Below are positions 55,686 to 63,934 of a DNA stretch of 64,000 nt, piece by piece. The notes below the pieces were generated by a model, which saw only the letters and a program-made list of their open reading frames with translations, was not told the origin of the DNA and ran no database searches. Source of the stretch: Qipengyuania marincola (GTDB taxonomy: Bacteria; Pseudomonadota; Alphaproteobacteria; Sphingomonadales; Sphingomonadaceae); the NCBI RefSeq assembly GCF_029688625.1, contig NZ_JARULC010000001.1:682001-746000 (forward strand), written 5' to 3'. The position numbers were made by a program, and so were the translations under genes. Every line of letters starts with the position of its first letter. Within the stretch, counting starts at the first letter, position 1.

Positions 55686-56639
55686 TCAATCGCTTAAAAT
55701 TGAGTTCGGAAGCGCGTTTCCAGCCAAAATATCTCTCACTTTGAAAAGAAGGGGGGCGGCTTCAGGTTCGCACCGGGACAGAAGAATGTTTATTGCCCGA
55801 GCGCCTTCCGACAAGAAGCCTCTGTTCCGGTCGAGGTCCACCTCGATGCCCCGTCCAAGAATAAAGCCAAACGTTCGATTTCTGCTCGTATCACACAGAC
55901 CGGTAAGAAGTAGATCTCCGACTCCCCCATAGCTGAAAAGAGCCGAAGGATCGTGGCCCAGCAGCGATAGCAGGTCCGAAACCTCTTTCAGAATGCGGGT
56001 CACAAGAAGGTACACAGTATTCTCTGATAGACCCAGAGCGGCCGCTATCCCGAGCACCAATGCGTAGGTGTTTTTAATGGCACCAAGAGCGTCAACAGCA
56101 TCGGGCGTATCCGAGTAGTCCAGGCAGATGTTAGAGTCCCGGAAGAGGCGGCTTATGTGTTCACGCGCCGTTAAAGAGTTGGTTCCGCATGTGAAGCCCG
56201 ACAACTCGCCCAAGAGAATAGGTCTAGCGAAGGTAGGGCCCTTGAGCGCGACATACTGTGCTTGAGGAACTGTGGTTTTGAAGAGCTGGTAAAAGGTAAA
56301 ATGGCGTGGATGAAGGCCCTTGGCCAAATTGACGATTATGCTTTCCGACGATGCACGAGCCTGTAGGTATGGAATATAGTTGTCGACCTCGCGGGCCGGG
56401 ATAGCCAGAAAAACAACGCGCGTGTTAAGTGCATCTTCGAGATCATGGGACGCCGATATAAGCGGGTCGAGACTATGACCGGGAAAGTAGCGCGAGTTTA
56501 CTCGTGTGCACTCGATTTCCTCGGCTTGCTCGCTGCTTCTGCAGTAAAGTTTGACCTCCGTTCCGGACCGTGCAAGTGCAGCTGCAACCCCGGTACCGAA
56601 TGAACCGCCACCCAACACCGTCACACGTTCGCAGCTCAT
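55686..56639 (-). CDS. NAD(P)-dependent glycerol-3-phosphate dehydrogenase (GpsA-like)
   Basis: 317 residues. Reduces dihydroxyacetone phosphate to sn-glycerol 3-phosphate. Dinucleotide-binding VLGGGSFGTGVAAALARSGTEVKLYCRS, VVFLAIPAREVDNYIPYL, IIVNLAKGLHP, ALKGPTFARPILLGELSGFTCG, then catalytic region DALGAIKNTYALVLGIAAALGLSENT (conserved Lys in GAIKN), FSYGGVGDLLLTGLCDTSRNRTFGFILGRG. All family hallmarks present, with the expected length. The 4-bp ATGA overlap with the cytidylyltransferase gene marks this copy as dedicated to CDP-glycerol supply rather than phospholipid synthesis. Confidence 0.9.
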   Translation of the reverse strand: MSCERVTVLGGGSFGTGVAAALARSGTEVKLYCRSSEQAEEIECTRVNSRYFPGHSLDPLISASHDLEDALNTRVVFLAIPAREVDNYIPYLQARASSESIIVNLAKGLHPRHFTFYQLFKTTVPQAQYVALKGPTFARPILLGELSGFTCGTNSLTAREHISRLFRDSNICLDYSDTPDAVDALGAIKNTYALVLGIAAALGLSENTVYLLVTRILKEVSDLLSLLGHDPSALFSYGGVGDLLLTGLCDTSRNRTFGFILGRGIEVDLDRNRGFLSEGARAINILLSRCEPEAAPLLFKVRDILAGNALPNSILSD

Positions 56640-57031
56640 CGCTTTTCTCCGGAAAGCGCGTCACGTATTAAAGTAGACGACACGCCATCGGTCCGAGGCA
56701 AGTAGACGACAGAACAGGCGTCCGAAAGGTAATCGAACTTACCGGCCCAGTCTTCTCCCATCACGAGGATATCGGCACGGTAAAATTCAACGTAAGATCG
56801 CTTTTTTTCTAAGGATTCTTCATAAAAAACCTCGTCCACAAAACGAAGTGAATCTACGATTTCAAGCCTATGGTCCTGGGAATAAAAAGGCGACAAACCT
56901 TTTTTCTCTACATTCAGTGCGTCGGTGGAAACTCCGACTGTTAGGCTGCCGCCCAATTCGCGCGCTCTTTTCAGGAGCCGCACATGTCCGATATGGAACA
57001 GATCGAATGTTCCGAACGTGATAACCCGCAT
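56636..57031 (-). CDS. Glycerol-3-phosphate cytidylyltransferase (TagD-like)
   Basis: 131 residues, the length of TagD. Makes CDP-glycerol from CTP and glycerol 3-phosphate. VITFGTFDLFHIGHVRLLKRARELG carries the HxGH nucleotidyltransferase motif; VGVSTDALNVEKKG; RLEIVDSLRFVDEVFYEESLEKKRSYVEFYRADILVMGEDWAGKFDYL has the substrate-binding MGxDWxGKFD block; YLPRTDGVSSTLIRD is the RTxGxSTT-type motif. Rare in Gram-negatives except in capsule loci. First gene of a two-gene minus-strand operon, overlapping the dehydrogenase gene by ATGA. Confidence 0.95.
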   Translation of the reverse strand: MRVITFGTFDLFHIGHVRLLKRARELGGSLTVGVSTDALNVEKKGLSPFYSQDHRLEIVDSLRFVDEVFYEESLEKKRSYVEFYRADILVMGEDWAGKFDYLSDACSVVYLPRTDGVSSTLIRDALSGEKR

Positions 57032-57420
57032 ATGATTCGCTCTAATGATCTAAAGACATCCGTGCCGGAAAGTTGCGAATTACGTAGAAGGGAGGTCACC
57101 TAACTGGCGGCGAAACGCGCTTCATATTAGGCGCCGACCCCGCCGGTCGCACCACTTAAAGTTGTCCCTCAAGTCGACCCCGCCTATCAGAAAATCCGCT
57201 CTCCCGAACTGCCGGCGTGATGACCAGCCCCTTATGATGCATACTCGGGAGAATCAACCCATTGACCCTGGTGAGCTAAGAGGCCAGTTGGGTCAGCGCA
57301 TGGTAGATAAAGGCTATGTTCCGTACGCACGAAAAGTGCAATTCTGGCTTAATGCCACAGGGCGTACCTTTTTCGGGGAAATTAATTCCTTCTTCGTATC
57401 GGAGAATGAAGGAGATTAGA
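57032..57420. other. Intergenic region between the divergent CDP-glycerol units
   Basis: 390 bp between the TagD-like gene (minus) and the methyltransferase (plus), expected to hold divergent promoters. An 85-codon plus-strand frame (57162-57419) lacks recognisable motifs and is not called. The methyltransferase Shine-Dalgarno AAGGAG is at 57408-57413. Nothing else was recognised. Confidence 0.4.
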
Positions 57421-58281
57421 GTGAAATGCGTCGTCGACAATGGGGCCTTGGCCCCCTTTTCAAAGTATAATTTCAAGTCTAACATATTTAAAAATGTTTA
57501 CAAAGATAAATTTGTTTATAAATGTGAAAAATGCGGCCTACGCCAAGCAGACGTGTCAAAGGTTAACGAAGACGCGTTGCTGCGCTACTACGCGTACGAC
57601 TACCGCAATGTCGCGAAAATAGCAGTCGAATTGAACGAGGGATCGAGCCCATGGTATCAGTCTCGCGCGAAAGCCATTGCCGAATTAGTGCCAGGGATGC
57701 CACAGAGAGTCTTCGAGCTCGGTGCTGGGTACGGTTACAACCTCAAAGCGATCAAGGCTAGGTTTCCTGACGCAGAATTCTTTACCGACGAACTCGATGA
57801 GACGATGCGATTCGGCGGCGTAGCCCAGCCCGGTTCGCTAGATGATGGCCCTTTCGACCTTATTGTGCTCTCCCATGTGCTAGAGCATTTCACCGATCCA
57901 GTATCTTTGTTGCGATCGGCAGGTCAGGCGCTGACCTCTGGCGGGGTTATAATTGTAGAAGTGCCCAACGATCTAGAGGGTATCGTGCCGCTCAACGGAC
58001 CTGATGAACCTCATCTCACGTTTATGACTGAACCCACATTGCGCAACCTCATTCAGGTTGCAGGCCTCCGCATCGTCGAATCCTTCACTGCGGGCCCTGC
58101 AGTCCGCCGCCCCTCTTTCGGCTCGAAAGTAAGGAAGGCAGTAGGTCGTTTGCTTGCGATGACAGCTGCGGGGCGGAAACTCATCGTGCGTAGAAGGACG
58201 GCGTACACGACGGCAGCCAATTTCTCTCAACGCAATCCCGACGGCGTGTTTTTGAGAGCCATCATCACCGCGAACAAATAA
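57421..58281 (+). CDS. SAM-dependent methyltransferase with N-terminal zinc-ribbon-like segment
   Basis: 286 residues from GTG 57421, chosen because AAGGAG precedes it at the right distance; in-frame starts upstream (57316, 57406) lack this. N-terminus VKCVVDNGALAPFSKYNFKSNIFKNVYKDKFVYKCEKCGLRQAD supplies Cys pairs like the zinc-binding methyltransferase group. SAM motif RVFELGAGYGYNLKAIKARFPDAEFFTDELD, FDLIVLSHVLEHFTDPVSLLRSAGQALTSGGVIIVEVPNDLEG and PHLTFMTEPTLRNLIQVAG are typical of sugar methyltransferases in O-antigen loci. Transcribed with the glycerophosphotransferase 37 bp downstream. It probably methylates a sugar or caps the polymer. Confidence 0.85.
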   Translation: MKCVVDNGALAPFSKYNFKSNIFKNVYKDKFVYKCEKCGLRQADVSKVNEDALLRYYAYDYRNVAKIAVELNEGSSPWYQSRAKAIAELVPGMPQRVFELGAGYGYNLKAIKARFPDAEFFTDELDETMRFGGVAQPGSLDDGPFDLIVLSHVLEHFTDPVSLLRSAGQALTSGGVIIVEVPNDLEGIVPLNGPDEPHLTFMTEPTLRNLIQVAGLRIVESFTAGPAVRRPSFGSKVRKAVGRLLAMTAAGRKLIVRRRTAYTTAANFSQRNPDGVFLRAIITANK

Positions 58282-58318
58282 ACAGATATATTTTTCAGCT
58301 AGTAGACTGGTTTTCGCA

Positions 58319-59473
58319 TTGAAACTTCGCTTGATCATCGCTTTTAAATTCCTAATTCGCCTTATTTCGCGACTGATACCAAAATCTGATCTTTTAATAG
58401 TTTCAACTTTCCCCGATTACGACGATACGACAAGATCTTTGTTATCTGCGGTATCTGAAAGTAAATTCCACACCACTTTTCTGGTCTCGGAACCCGAAGC
58501 CGCGCCTTCCTGGGTAGACTCAGACGACGTTGCGCTGGTTCGGCGCAATAGTGTAAAGGGGATTTGGCTATTTCTTAGAGCGCGAGTTATCATTGTTACG
58601 CACGGGTTGTACAAATTTCTGCCTACGACTGAAAAGCAAGTACTCTGCAATGTTTGGCATGGTATGCCAATTAAAAAAATCGGAGCCTACTTGCCAAATT
58701 GGTATCCTGGCAAGAATGCGTTTGATCTAACGATCGCGCATAGCGATTTATTCCGCGATATAATGGCAAAGTCGTTCGACCTTCCGAAGTCGAGTGTCCT
58801 CCGATTATTTCACCCAAGGCTCGATCAGTGCTGTCGGACGTCGCATCTTCGAGTTGAAGAAATTTTTTCTGAGGCAAGGTATTTGTGTCTTTGGCTTCCC
58901 ACCTACAGGAGGTCCGTGCGATACGATCTGCGCAGCGACGGTGACGAGGACAAGGCCTCCGTCAACCAACCAGAACAATTAAAGAAGCTTAACGCCCTAT
59001 TCAAATCGTCTGATACCATCTGTATTATTAAAAGTCATCCTAATGCTCCGCCCCTCGATCTAGAAGAATACAGCAACATAGTTTGCATGACGGATTCTGA
59101 GCTCTTGGAAGCAAACATCTCACTTTATCAATTGCTTGGAATTTGTAGGTTACTAATTACCGATTTGTCATCAATATATTTCGATGCGGTTTCTGTAAGT
59201 AAGCAAACCCTTCTATACTGTCCAGACCTCAATGAATACATGAAGAGCCGCGGTATCATAGATGAAAGCTATGAGATAATTCGAGGCAAGGTCATAACGG
59301 ATTTCGAATCTTTATATGAGGAGGTGCGATCCGCATTGTGTTTTGACGCAGGAGTAATTTCAGCATTCAGGCAGATCGAACGAGGCGACGAGAAGATCGG
59401 TCGATACGATGGCAACGCAACAGAAAAATTACTTAGGCGTCTGGGCGTTTTGCATCGCCAGAGCAGTCTGTGA
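58319..59473 (+). CDS. CDP-glycerol glycerophosphotransferase family protein (TagB/TagF-like)
   Basis: 384 residues from TTG 58319 (no better start; the ribosome binding site is weak). Transfers glycerol phosphate from CDP-glycerol to a lipid-linked acceptor or sugar. Hallmarks: QVLCNVWHGMPIKKIGAYLP, matching the WHGTPLKKxG motif of TagF; WLPTYRRSVRYD (PT(F/Y)R motif); IIKSHPNAPP; and RLLITDLSSIYFDAVSVSKQTLLYCPDLNEYMKSRGI, matching TDYSSxxFDxxxxxKPxxxYxxDxxxYxxxRG. Shorter than TagF polymerase (about 740) and close to TagB-type primase/transferase size. N-terminal hydrophobic helix (LIIAFKFLIRLISRLI) could associate with the membrane. It ends 63 bp before the second IS repeat. Confidence 0.92.
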   Translation: MKLRLIIAFKFLIRLISRLIPKSDLLIVSTFPDYDDTTRSLLSAVSESKFHTTFLVSEPEAAPSWVDSDDVALVRRNSVKGIWLFLRARVIIVTHGLYKFLPTTEKQVLCNVWHGMPIKKIGAYLPNWYPGKNAFDLTIAHSDLFRDIMAKSFDLPKSSVLRLFHPRLDQCCRTSHLRVEEIFSEARYLCLWLPTYRRSVRYDLRSDGDEDKASVNQPEQLKKLNALFKSSDTICIIKSHPNAPPLDLEEYSNIVCMTDSELLEANISLYQLLGICRLLITDLSSIYFDAVSVSKQTLLYCPDLNEYMKSRGIIDESYEIIRGKVITDFESLYEEVRSALCFDAGVISAFRQIERGDEKIGRYDGNATEKLLRRLGVLHRQSSL

Positions 59474-59536
59474 GTGGCAGCGGATATCGACTCCTTGAAA
59501 GATTCACCAACTCTCACCGGGTAATCGTGGCCGTCG

Positions 59537-59663
59537 TTTCTCACCTCAAGTTCGCAGGTTTTGAAGTGGTCCGAGCATTCGTAGTGCAGAAAGAGGTCAT
59601 GCGTTTGACCGATGGGGCTTTTGGAAACGCTCCTGGTGCACAACGGCTTCTACCAATCGTTGC
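59537..59663 (+). repeat. 127-bp sequence left of the IS, copy 2
   Basis: Identical to 52216-52342. It begins 63 bp after the glycerophosphotransferase stop. Divergence from copy 1 starts abruptly one base upstream, marking the left border of the duplication. Confidence 0.75.
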
Positions 59664-60634
59664 TGACGTGACCCTGATTTTCCTCCTCGATTGGCGTCCT
59701 GCCCAACGAGAAGGAGGGACGAGACGAAGAGAACGAGGTTTGCACCAGAGCAGATTATCGGCGTGCTGGAGGAGGCCGAGGCGGACGTCAAGACCGCTGA
59801 GCTGGCCCGTCGGCACACGGCGTATCTGAAGCGACGATCTACAGTCGGAAGTCGAAGTATGGCGGGTTGGAGGTGTCTGACGCTCGCCGCCTGAAGGAGC
59901 TGGAGAGCGAGAAGGCGAAGCTCAAGCGGCTGTTGGGCGATGCGATGTTGGACAAGGCCGCGCTGAAGGATCTTCTGGCAAGAAAGTTCTGACGCCCGCC
60001 ATGGGGCCGAAGGCGGCGTGTAGCGCCTACCGGGAAGTCGTTGCTCATTTTCAGTCCTGCCACGGGATGAGCGAGCGGCGGGCGTGCCGTGTCATCGATG
60101 CCGATCGCAAGCATGTCTTGAGCCTGTCGGAGGCAGCATGCGCTACCGTTCCACCCGGGACGATGATGCAGGTCTGCGTGAGAAGCTGCGCGAGCTGGCC
60201 AACCAGCGTCGTCGGTTCGGCTATCGCCGTCTGCACATTCTGCTGCGCCGAAAGGGGATTATGGTCAACCGGAAGAAAACCCAGCGGCCATACACTGGCA
60301 TTCCATTGCACCGGGCAGGTCGATGCAGAACGGCTACGTCGAGAGCTTTACCGGCCGTATGGGCGATGAGCTGCTCAACGAGACACTGTTGATGAGTGTG
60401 GCTCATGCCCGGATCAAGATCGCTGCATGGGTCGAAGACTACAACCGGCAGCGACCGGACACATTTCTCGGTTACGCTACACCGGCGGCGCTCGCCGCCG
60501 AACTGGATAAAGCAATAGCCTGCTTCGCTACGCCCTACGGGCTCCGCTACGCAAGCCATGCCTTCACCTTCGTAGATGCGCAAAACAACCGCCCGAAACT
60601 AATCCCAGCTGGAACAATGCTGGGGGTCACGTCA
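59664..60634 (+). mobile_element. Defective IS3-family insertion sequence, copy 2
   Basis: Same 971-bp element as 52343-53313 in the same orientation, with one base different (G at 60624), giving an 11-bp match TGACGTGACCC between its two ends. Right border abrupt at 60634/60635. Contains the same frameshift and internal deletion as copy 1. Confidence 0.85.
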
Positions 60635-60679
60635 GGATCAGTACAAAAGCTTGGCGGTTCGGTTTTGAAAATTAAATAG
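59724..60679 (+). pseudogene. IS3 transposase orfA/orfB remnants, copy 2
   Basis: Identical to copy 1 through the IS: ACG start, two-base insertion in orfA (about 59814-59818), 25-nt insertion and large internal deletion in orfB (about 60286). The orfB frame leaves the IS and continues into unique DNA, ending at 60679 ([14 protein letters not shown]). It lacks the first two catalytic acids of the DDE triad and cannot be active. Confidence 0.85.
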
Positions 60680-60688
60680 CGGATTGCT

Positions 60689-61807
60689 TCACATTTCCCT
60701 AATCCATAAACCTGAAGCAGTTTTTATCTTATTCACGTGGCGCTCCCACGTGAAAAAAGATTGCGCAAATTCCTTGGTAGCAGACCGTAATTCTCCTGAT
60801 TTGTTGAGGTCAGTCAAAGCTCTTGTGAGGATGTCAGCTAGCTCTTCGGCGCTATCGCCTTCCACGAGATAACCATTTTCGCCGTGATGTATGAAATCCC
60901 GAGGCCCTCCATTATCGCCGGCTATTGGAACTGCGCCAAACCGCATGGCATCAGCCAATACAATGCCGAACCCCTCGATATCTGTTCCGCCATCAGCCTC
61001 AATTTGCGGATGAAGAAAAATGCTGGCCCGGCTATATTCGCGCGCGATCTCGTCATCAGGTACGAAACCCAGCATTTCAAAACGATCATCCAGGCCCAGA
61101 GCGTGAGCCTTCGCCTTAAGTGAAGCTGCCAAAGGGCCGGTTCCGGCCAAGCGATACTTGAACGGATATTTATCGTGATCGATGAGTGAGACTGCTTCGA
61201 GCGCGAGATGCAGGTTCTTTCGTTCGACCAGGCGGCAGACCGTGAATATTGCATTCGGCTCTTTCGCAGGAAGATCACTGACGTCGCCGAAATCGGTGCA
61301 GCCGTTCCATGAGACTATCGTGTTGGCCTCGGTGAAACTCGGGAATTCGGAAAGAAAGCGTTGTCTGATAGCATCGCTGACGAAAACGATCGTTTGCGCG
61401 CGTGCCAATACGAATTCTGCAAGGCGGCGGATCAAGCTAGACAGACCGAAAACCTCCTTGCCATGCACAGTCACGACAATAGGAGTTCTGAGCCAGAGGA
61501 ATTGGCTAATTGCGGCGACGCGCCAACTGGTAGCGTGGATCAAGTCTGGACAGTAACCAGACCTTTTCAGGGCGATACAAACCCTCATCATGCTGAAAGC
61601 TGTGAGAATTTGGGCGCGCTGCCGTACGGCCTTGAACCAATGAAATTGATTGCGGGGAGCTCCCGAAGGGCGCCGTACCGACGTAACCACATGGACACAG
61701 TGCCCAAGTTCTTCAAACGCTTTCGCAACGTTGTAGGAGTATGTTTCTATTCCTCCGTCGTCTGGCGGAAATCCCTTGGCAACGATGAGGACATTCTCGG
61801 GAGACAT
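60689..61807 (-). CDS. Glycosyltransferase family 4
   Basis: 372 residues. GT-B fold enzyme of surface glycan synthesis. N-terminal NVLIVAKGFPPDDGGIETYSYNVAKAFEELGHCVHVVTS with the GGIExY motif, DLIHATSWRVAAIS, PIVVTVHGKEVFG; C-terminal nucleotide-sugar domain FTVCRLVERKNLHLALEAVSLI, YRLAGTGPLAASLKAKAHALGLDDRFEMLGFVPDDEIAREYSRASIFLHPQIEADGGTDIEGFGIVLADAMRFGAVPIAGDNGGPRDFIHHGENGYLVEGDS, containing the EGFGIVLADA (E-x7-E-like) motif. Last gene of the minus-strand operon; its stop is about 55 bp from the right border of IS copy 2. Confidence 0.93.
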   Translation of the reverse strand: MSPENVLIVAKGFPPDDGGIETYSYNVAKAFEELGHCVHVVTSVRRPSGAPRNQFHWFKAVRQRAQILTAFSMMRVCIALKRSGYCPDLIHATSWRVAAISQFLWLRTPIVVTVHGKEVFGLSSLIRRLAEFVLARAQTIVFVSDAIRQRFLSEFPSFTEANTIVSWNGCTDFGDVSDLPAKEPNAIFTVCRLVERKNLHLALEAVSLIDHDKYPFKYRLAGTGPLAASLKAKAHALGLDDRFEMLGFVPDDEIAREYSRASIFLHPQIEADGGTDIEGFGIVLADAMRFGAVPIAGDNGGPRDFIHHGENGYLVEGDSAEELADILTRALTDLNKSGELRSATKEFAQSFFTWERHVNKIKTASGLWIREM

Positions 61808-61852
61808 TTTCCAATTTTGTCTTTCTATCCAGAACGGGGAGAGGCGCTCAAC

Positions 61853-62833
61853 TCAGCGCGTAACAAGGTAGCGGGCAGACCACTGGCGCAGTTTGTAGGT
61901 CAATCCACTGACGAGGCCCTTGCTCTTGGTATAGCTTCTGAGCACGCGTATCGCATCGCCGAGTGACGCCATGGCAAGGCGTATCCTGCCGACCTCACGG
62001 CCGCTCGTCGCGAGTTCGGGTTCGTAGCCATCCGCCATCATCTGTTCGTATGCAATCTGCTCTATCAGCAATTGGTCGCGAGGTGACAACTGCTTGCGCC
62101 AGTTGCTGTCCTGCCGCGCGATCCCCGCGGTTCGCCGTGAGGGGCTCCATTCGTCGGGCTTGGCTTGCGCATCGAGGCCTGCGAATTCGGGCGTGACACC
62201 GAGGGCATCAAACGCTTTTGCCAATTCAGCGCGAGGATCGTCGAGCAGGTCCTCATAGCGGATAACGTGGCTGTTGGTGCAGGATCCCGACGTGGTCCAG
62301 CGGGAACTGGTTGCGGACGCCTGGCGCCAGATCTCTGCACCGCGAACGATGCTGCGGCCCCAAGAGCGATGCATAGAGTATACGGTCGCGCGCGGATCGC
62401 GACGAACGAAAAGGAAAAAACAGTCGGGCCAGGTTTCGGCAATCTTTCGCAGGGCGAAGATATTTTCGGGTGTTTTCTCGCCGATATAAACGACGCCCTC
62501 TTCGCTCCCGCCGCCAATTAGGAAGATGAACAGCGCGTCGAGCAAGTCGATGCCGTCCAGCCCATTGAGAGCCTGCGCGAAAGCGGCTTTTCCGGGCCAG
62601 CTCCCATCCTGAACCCGCCTCGCACCATAAGCACTGGCACGGAGGAGTTTCTCCATTTCCTGCCAAGTCGCCCCATTGCGCGAAAGTTCGATGAGCTGAG
62701 GGAGGACCTGCAATTCATCCTCCAACAGGGCGATGTCGGGCGAACGATTGATAAGGTCGCGCACGAGCGAAGTGCCGCTCCTGGGCGCACCTACCACAAA
62801 TAGTTTTCGCGAGCTCGATGGGGACACCGTCAT
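61853..62833 (-). CDS. Sulfotransferase family protein
   Basis: 326 residues. Transfers sulfate from PAPS, probably to the polysaccharide or its lipid-linked precursor. The 5'-phosphosulfate loop KLFVVGAPRSGTSLVRDLINRSPDI is at residues 10-34, and the 3'-phosphate site is FLFVRRDPRATVYSMHRSWGRSIV; EKTPENIFALRKI and HVIRYEDLLDDPRAELAKAFDALGV complete the core. The gene start overlaps the GT2 stop by ATGA, and a GT4 gene follows after 45 bp. No PAPS-synthesis genes are in the window. Sulfated exopolysaccharides are known from marine bacteria. Confidence 0.9.
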   Translation of the reverse strand: MTVSPSSSRKLFVVGAPRSGTSLVRDLINRSPDIALLEDELQVLPQLIELSRNGATWQEMEKLLRASAYGARRVQDGSWPGKAAFAQALNGLDGIDLLDALFIFLIGGGSEEGVVYIGEKTPENIFALRKIAETWPDCFFLFVRRDPRATVYSMHRSWGRSIVRGAEIWRQASATSSRWTTSGSCTNSHVIRYEDLLDDPRAELAKAFDALGVTPEFAGLDAQAKPDEWSPSRRTAGIARQDSNWRKQLSPRDQLLIEQIAYEQMMADGYEPELATSGREVGRIRLAMASLGDAIRVLRSYTKSKGLVSGLTYKLRQWSARYLVTR

Positions 62834-63636
62834 GTCCCAGCCTGCAGTTTACCGGACTGCCTTCGCAAATGCGTGGTGCCGGCCATGAAAAACCATTGCA
62901 CCAGAAGCTTGGCAGAACGCAACAGGCCCAGCTTTTCGACATGGCGGTAGATCATCCACTGATAGCGGATATTCCCAAATTTTTGGGACGAAAGGCTGTC
63001 GGGCCGTACGCGGTACGAGCACAGCGTCTCGGGAACGAGCTCTGCTTTCGGTACCCTCTTCAAAATACGCAGAAACAGGCCGAAGTCTTGCCTCCGTCGA
63101 AGCGCCGGAAAGCCCAGACGCCATTTCGTCTTGCGTCTGTCGTACATAATGCTCGAAGTTCGGATGAAGCAGAACGGAAGTAATTCCGCATAGGTCGCCG
63201 AGGACTTGATTGATCCGCTATGGGAATACGTATTCCCGTTCTCGTCGATGATGTCATAGAGGGTATAAGTGAAGGCGGAGTCATGCGAGTGCATGAAATT
63301 CAACTGCTTTGCCAGTTTTTCGGGATGCCATAGGTCGTCGCTGTCGAGATAGGCGATAAACCGACCTCGAGCGGCCTTGGTGCCGCTATTTCGAGCAGCC
63401 GAGCCTCCACCATTTTTGGCCCTGTAGACGGGGCGAATCCGACTGTCGTTCAAGCGGTTCACCACCGCATGTGGCGGCGTTTCCGACTGATCGTCGACCA
63501 GAATGATTTCGAAGTCGGTAAAACTTTGCGCCAGGACCGACTGGAGAGTTTCGGCCAAGCGTGCGGGATCGTCATTGTACGTCGGTATGATTATCGAAAC
63601 CAAAGGAGGTTTTTCACAGGAAGAATCAGTGGGCAT
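62830..63636 (-). CDS. Glycosyltransferase family 2
   Basis: 268 residues from ATG 63636 (MPTDSSCEKPPLVSIIIPTYNDDP); upstream in-frame starts look like leader DNA. GT-A fold: VSIIIPTYNDDPARLAETLQSVLAQSFTDFEIILVDDQSE, AKNGGGSAARNSGTKAARGRFIAYLDSDDLWHPEKLAKQ with the DSD metal/donor motif, and the C-terminal RRRQDFGLFLRILKRV with the ED-like QDF. Overlaps the sulfotransferase start by ATGA. Probably adds a side-chain sugar that is later sulfated; donor unknown. Confidence 0.93.
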   Translation of the reverse strand: MPTDSSCEKPPLVSIIIPTYNDDPARLAETLQSVLAQSFTDFEIILVDDQSETPPHAVVNRLNDSRIRPVYRAKNGGGSAARNSGTKAARGRFIAYLDSDDLWHPEKLAKQLNFMHSHDSAFTYTLYDIIDENGNTYSHSGSIKSSATYAELLPFCFIRTSSIMYDRRKTKWRLGFPALRRRQDFGLFLRILKRVPKAELVPETLCSYRVRPDSLSSQKFGNIRYQWMIYRHVEKLGLLRSAKLLVQWFFMAGTTHLRRQSGKLQAGT

Positions 63637-63934
63637 AGCGCCAAGCGCTCCGGCTCGTATTCTAAGTGGGATCGGGCAGGTGCCTTGGAGTAGCACGCGT
63701 CGATGCTTTGATCACGCGGCTTTGCTGCTCCCGATGGATTCCGTTGGCGACATAGCCGTGCGAAAGGGGGCGCTCCGTTGCGCTCCGCTGCCGCCTCCAG
63801 CGGGAGCCGCAAAGCAGAATTGGACCAGTCTGCACATGAGACGGGGTTTGACCTTGCAATGCGGAGCGATCGAGCTCGGCACGGGCATTTATAACCTGAT
63901 ACGGTGGCTCACCGCAGGCGCTCTCCGTGGGTTT

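Larger units (their letters stand above)
52216..60634 (+). mobile_element. Composite-transposon-like segment carrying a CDP-glycerol gene cassette
   Basis: Bounded by two direct copies (52216-53313 and 59537-60634) of a 1,098-bp sequence in which I found one difference (A at 53303, G at 60624); each holds a defective IS3-family element plus the same 127 bp to its left. Between them lie a flippase, GpsA-like, TagD-like, methyltransferase and glycerophosphotransferase genes. The interior is AT-richer than the flanking polysaccharide genes. It splits the locus: Wza/Wzc operon to the left, GT2-sulfotransferase-GT4 operon to the right. No flanking target duplication is visible. Confidence 0.6.

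Noticed and set aside
57162..57419. 85-codon plus-strand frame upstream of the methyltransferase
   Set aside because: Non-ATG start without ribosome binding site, no motif; lies in the divergent promoter region.
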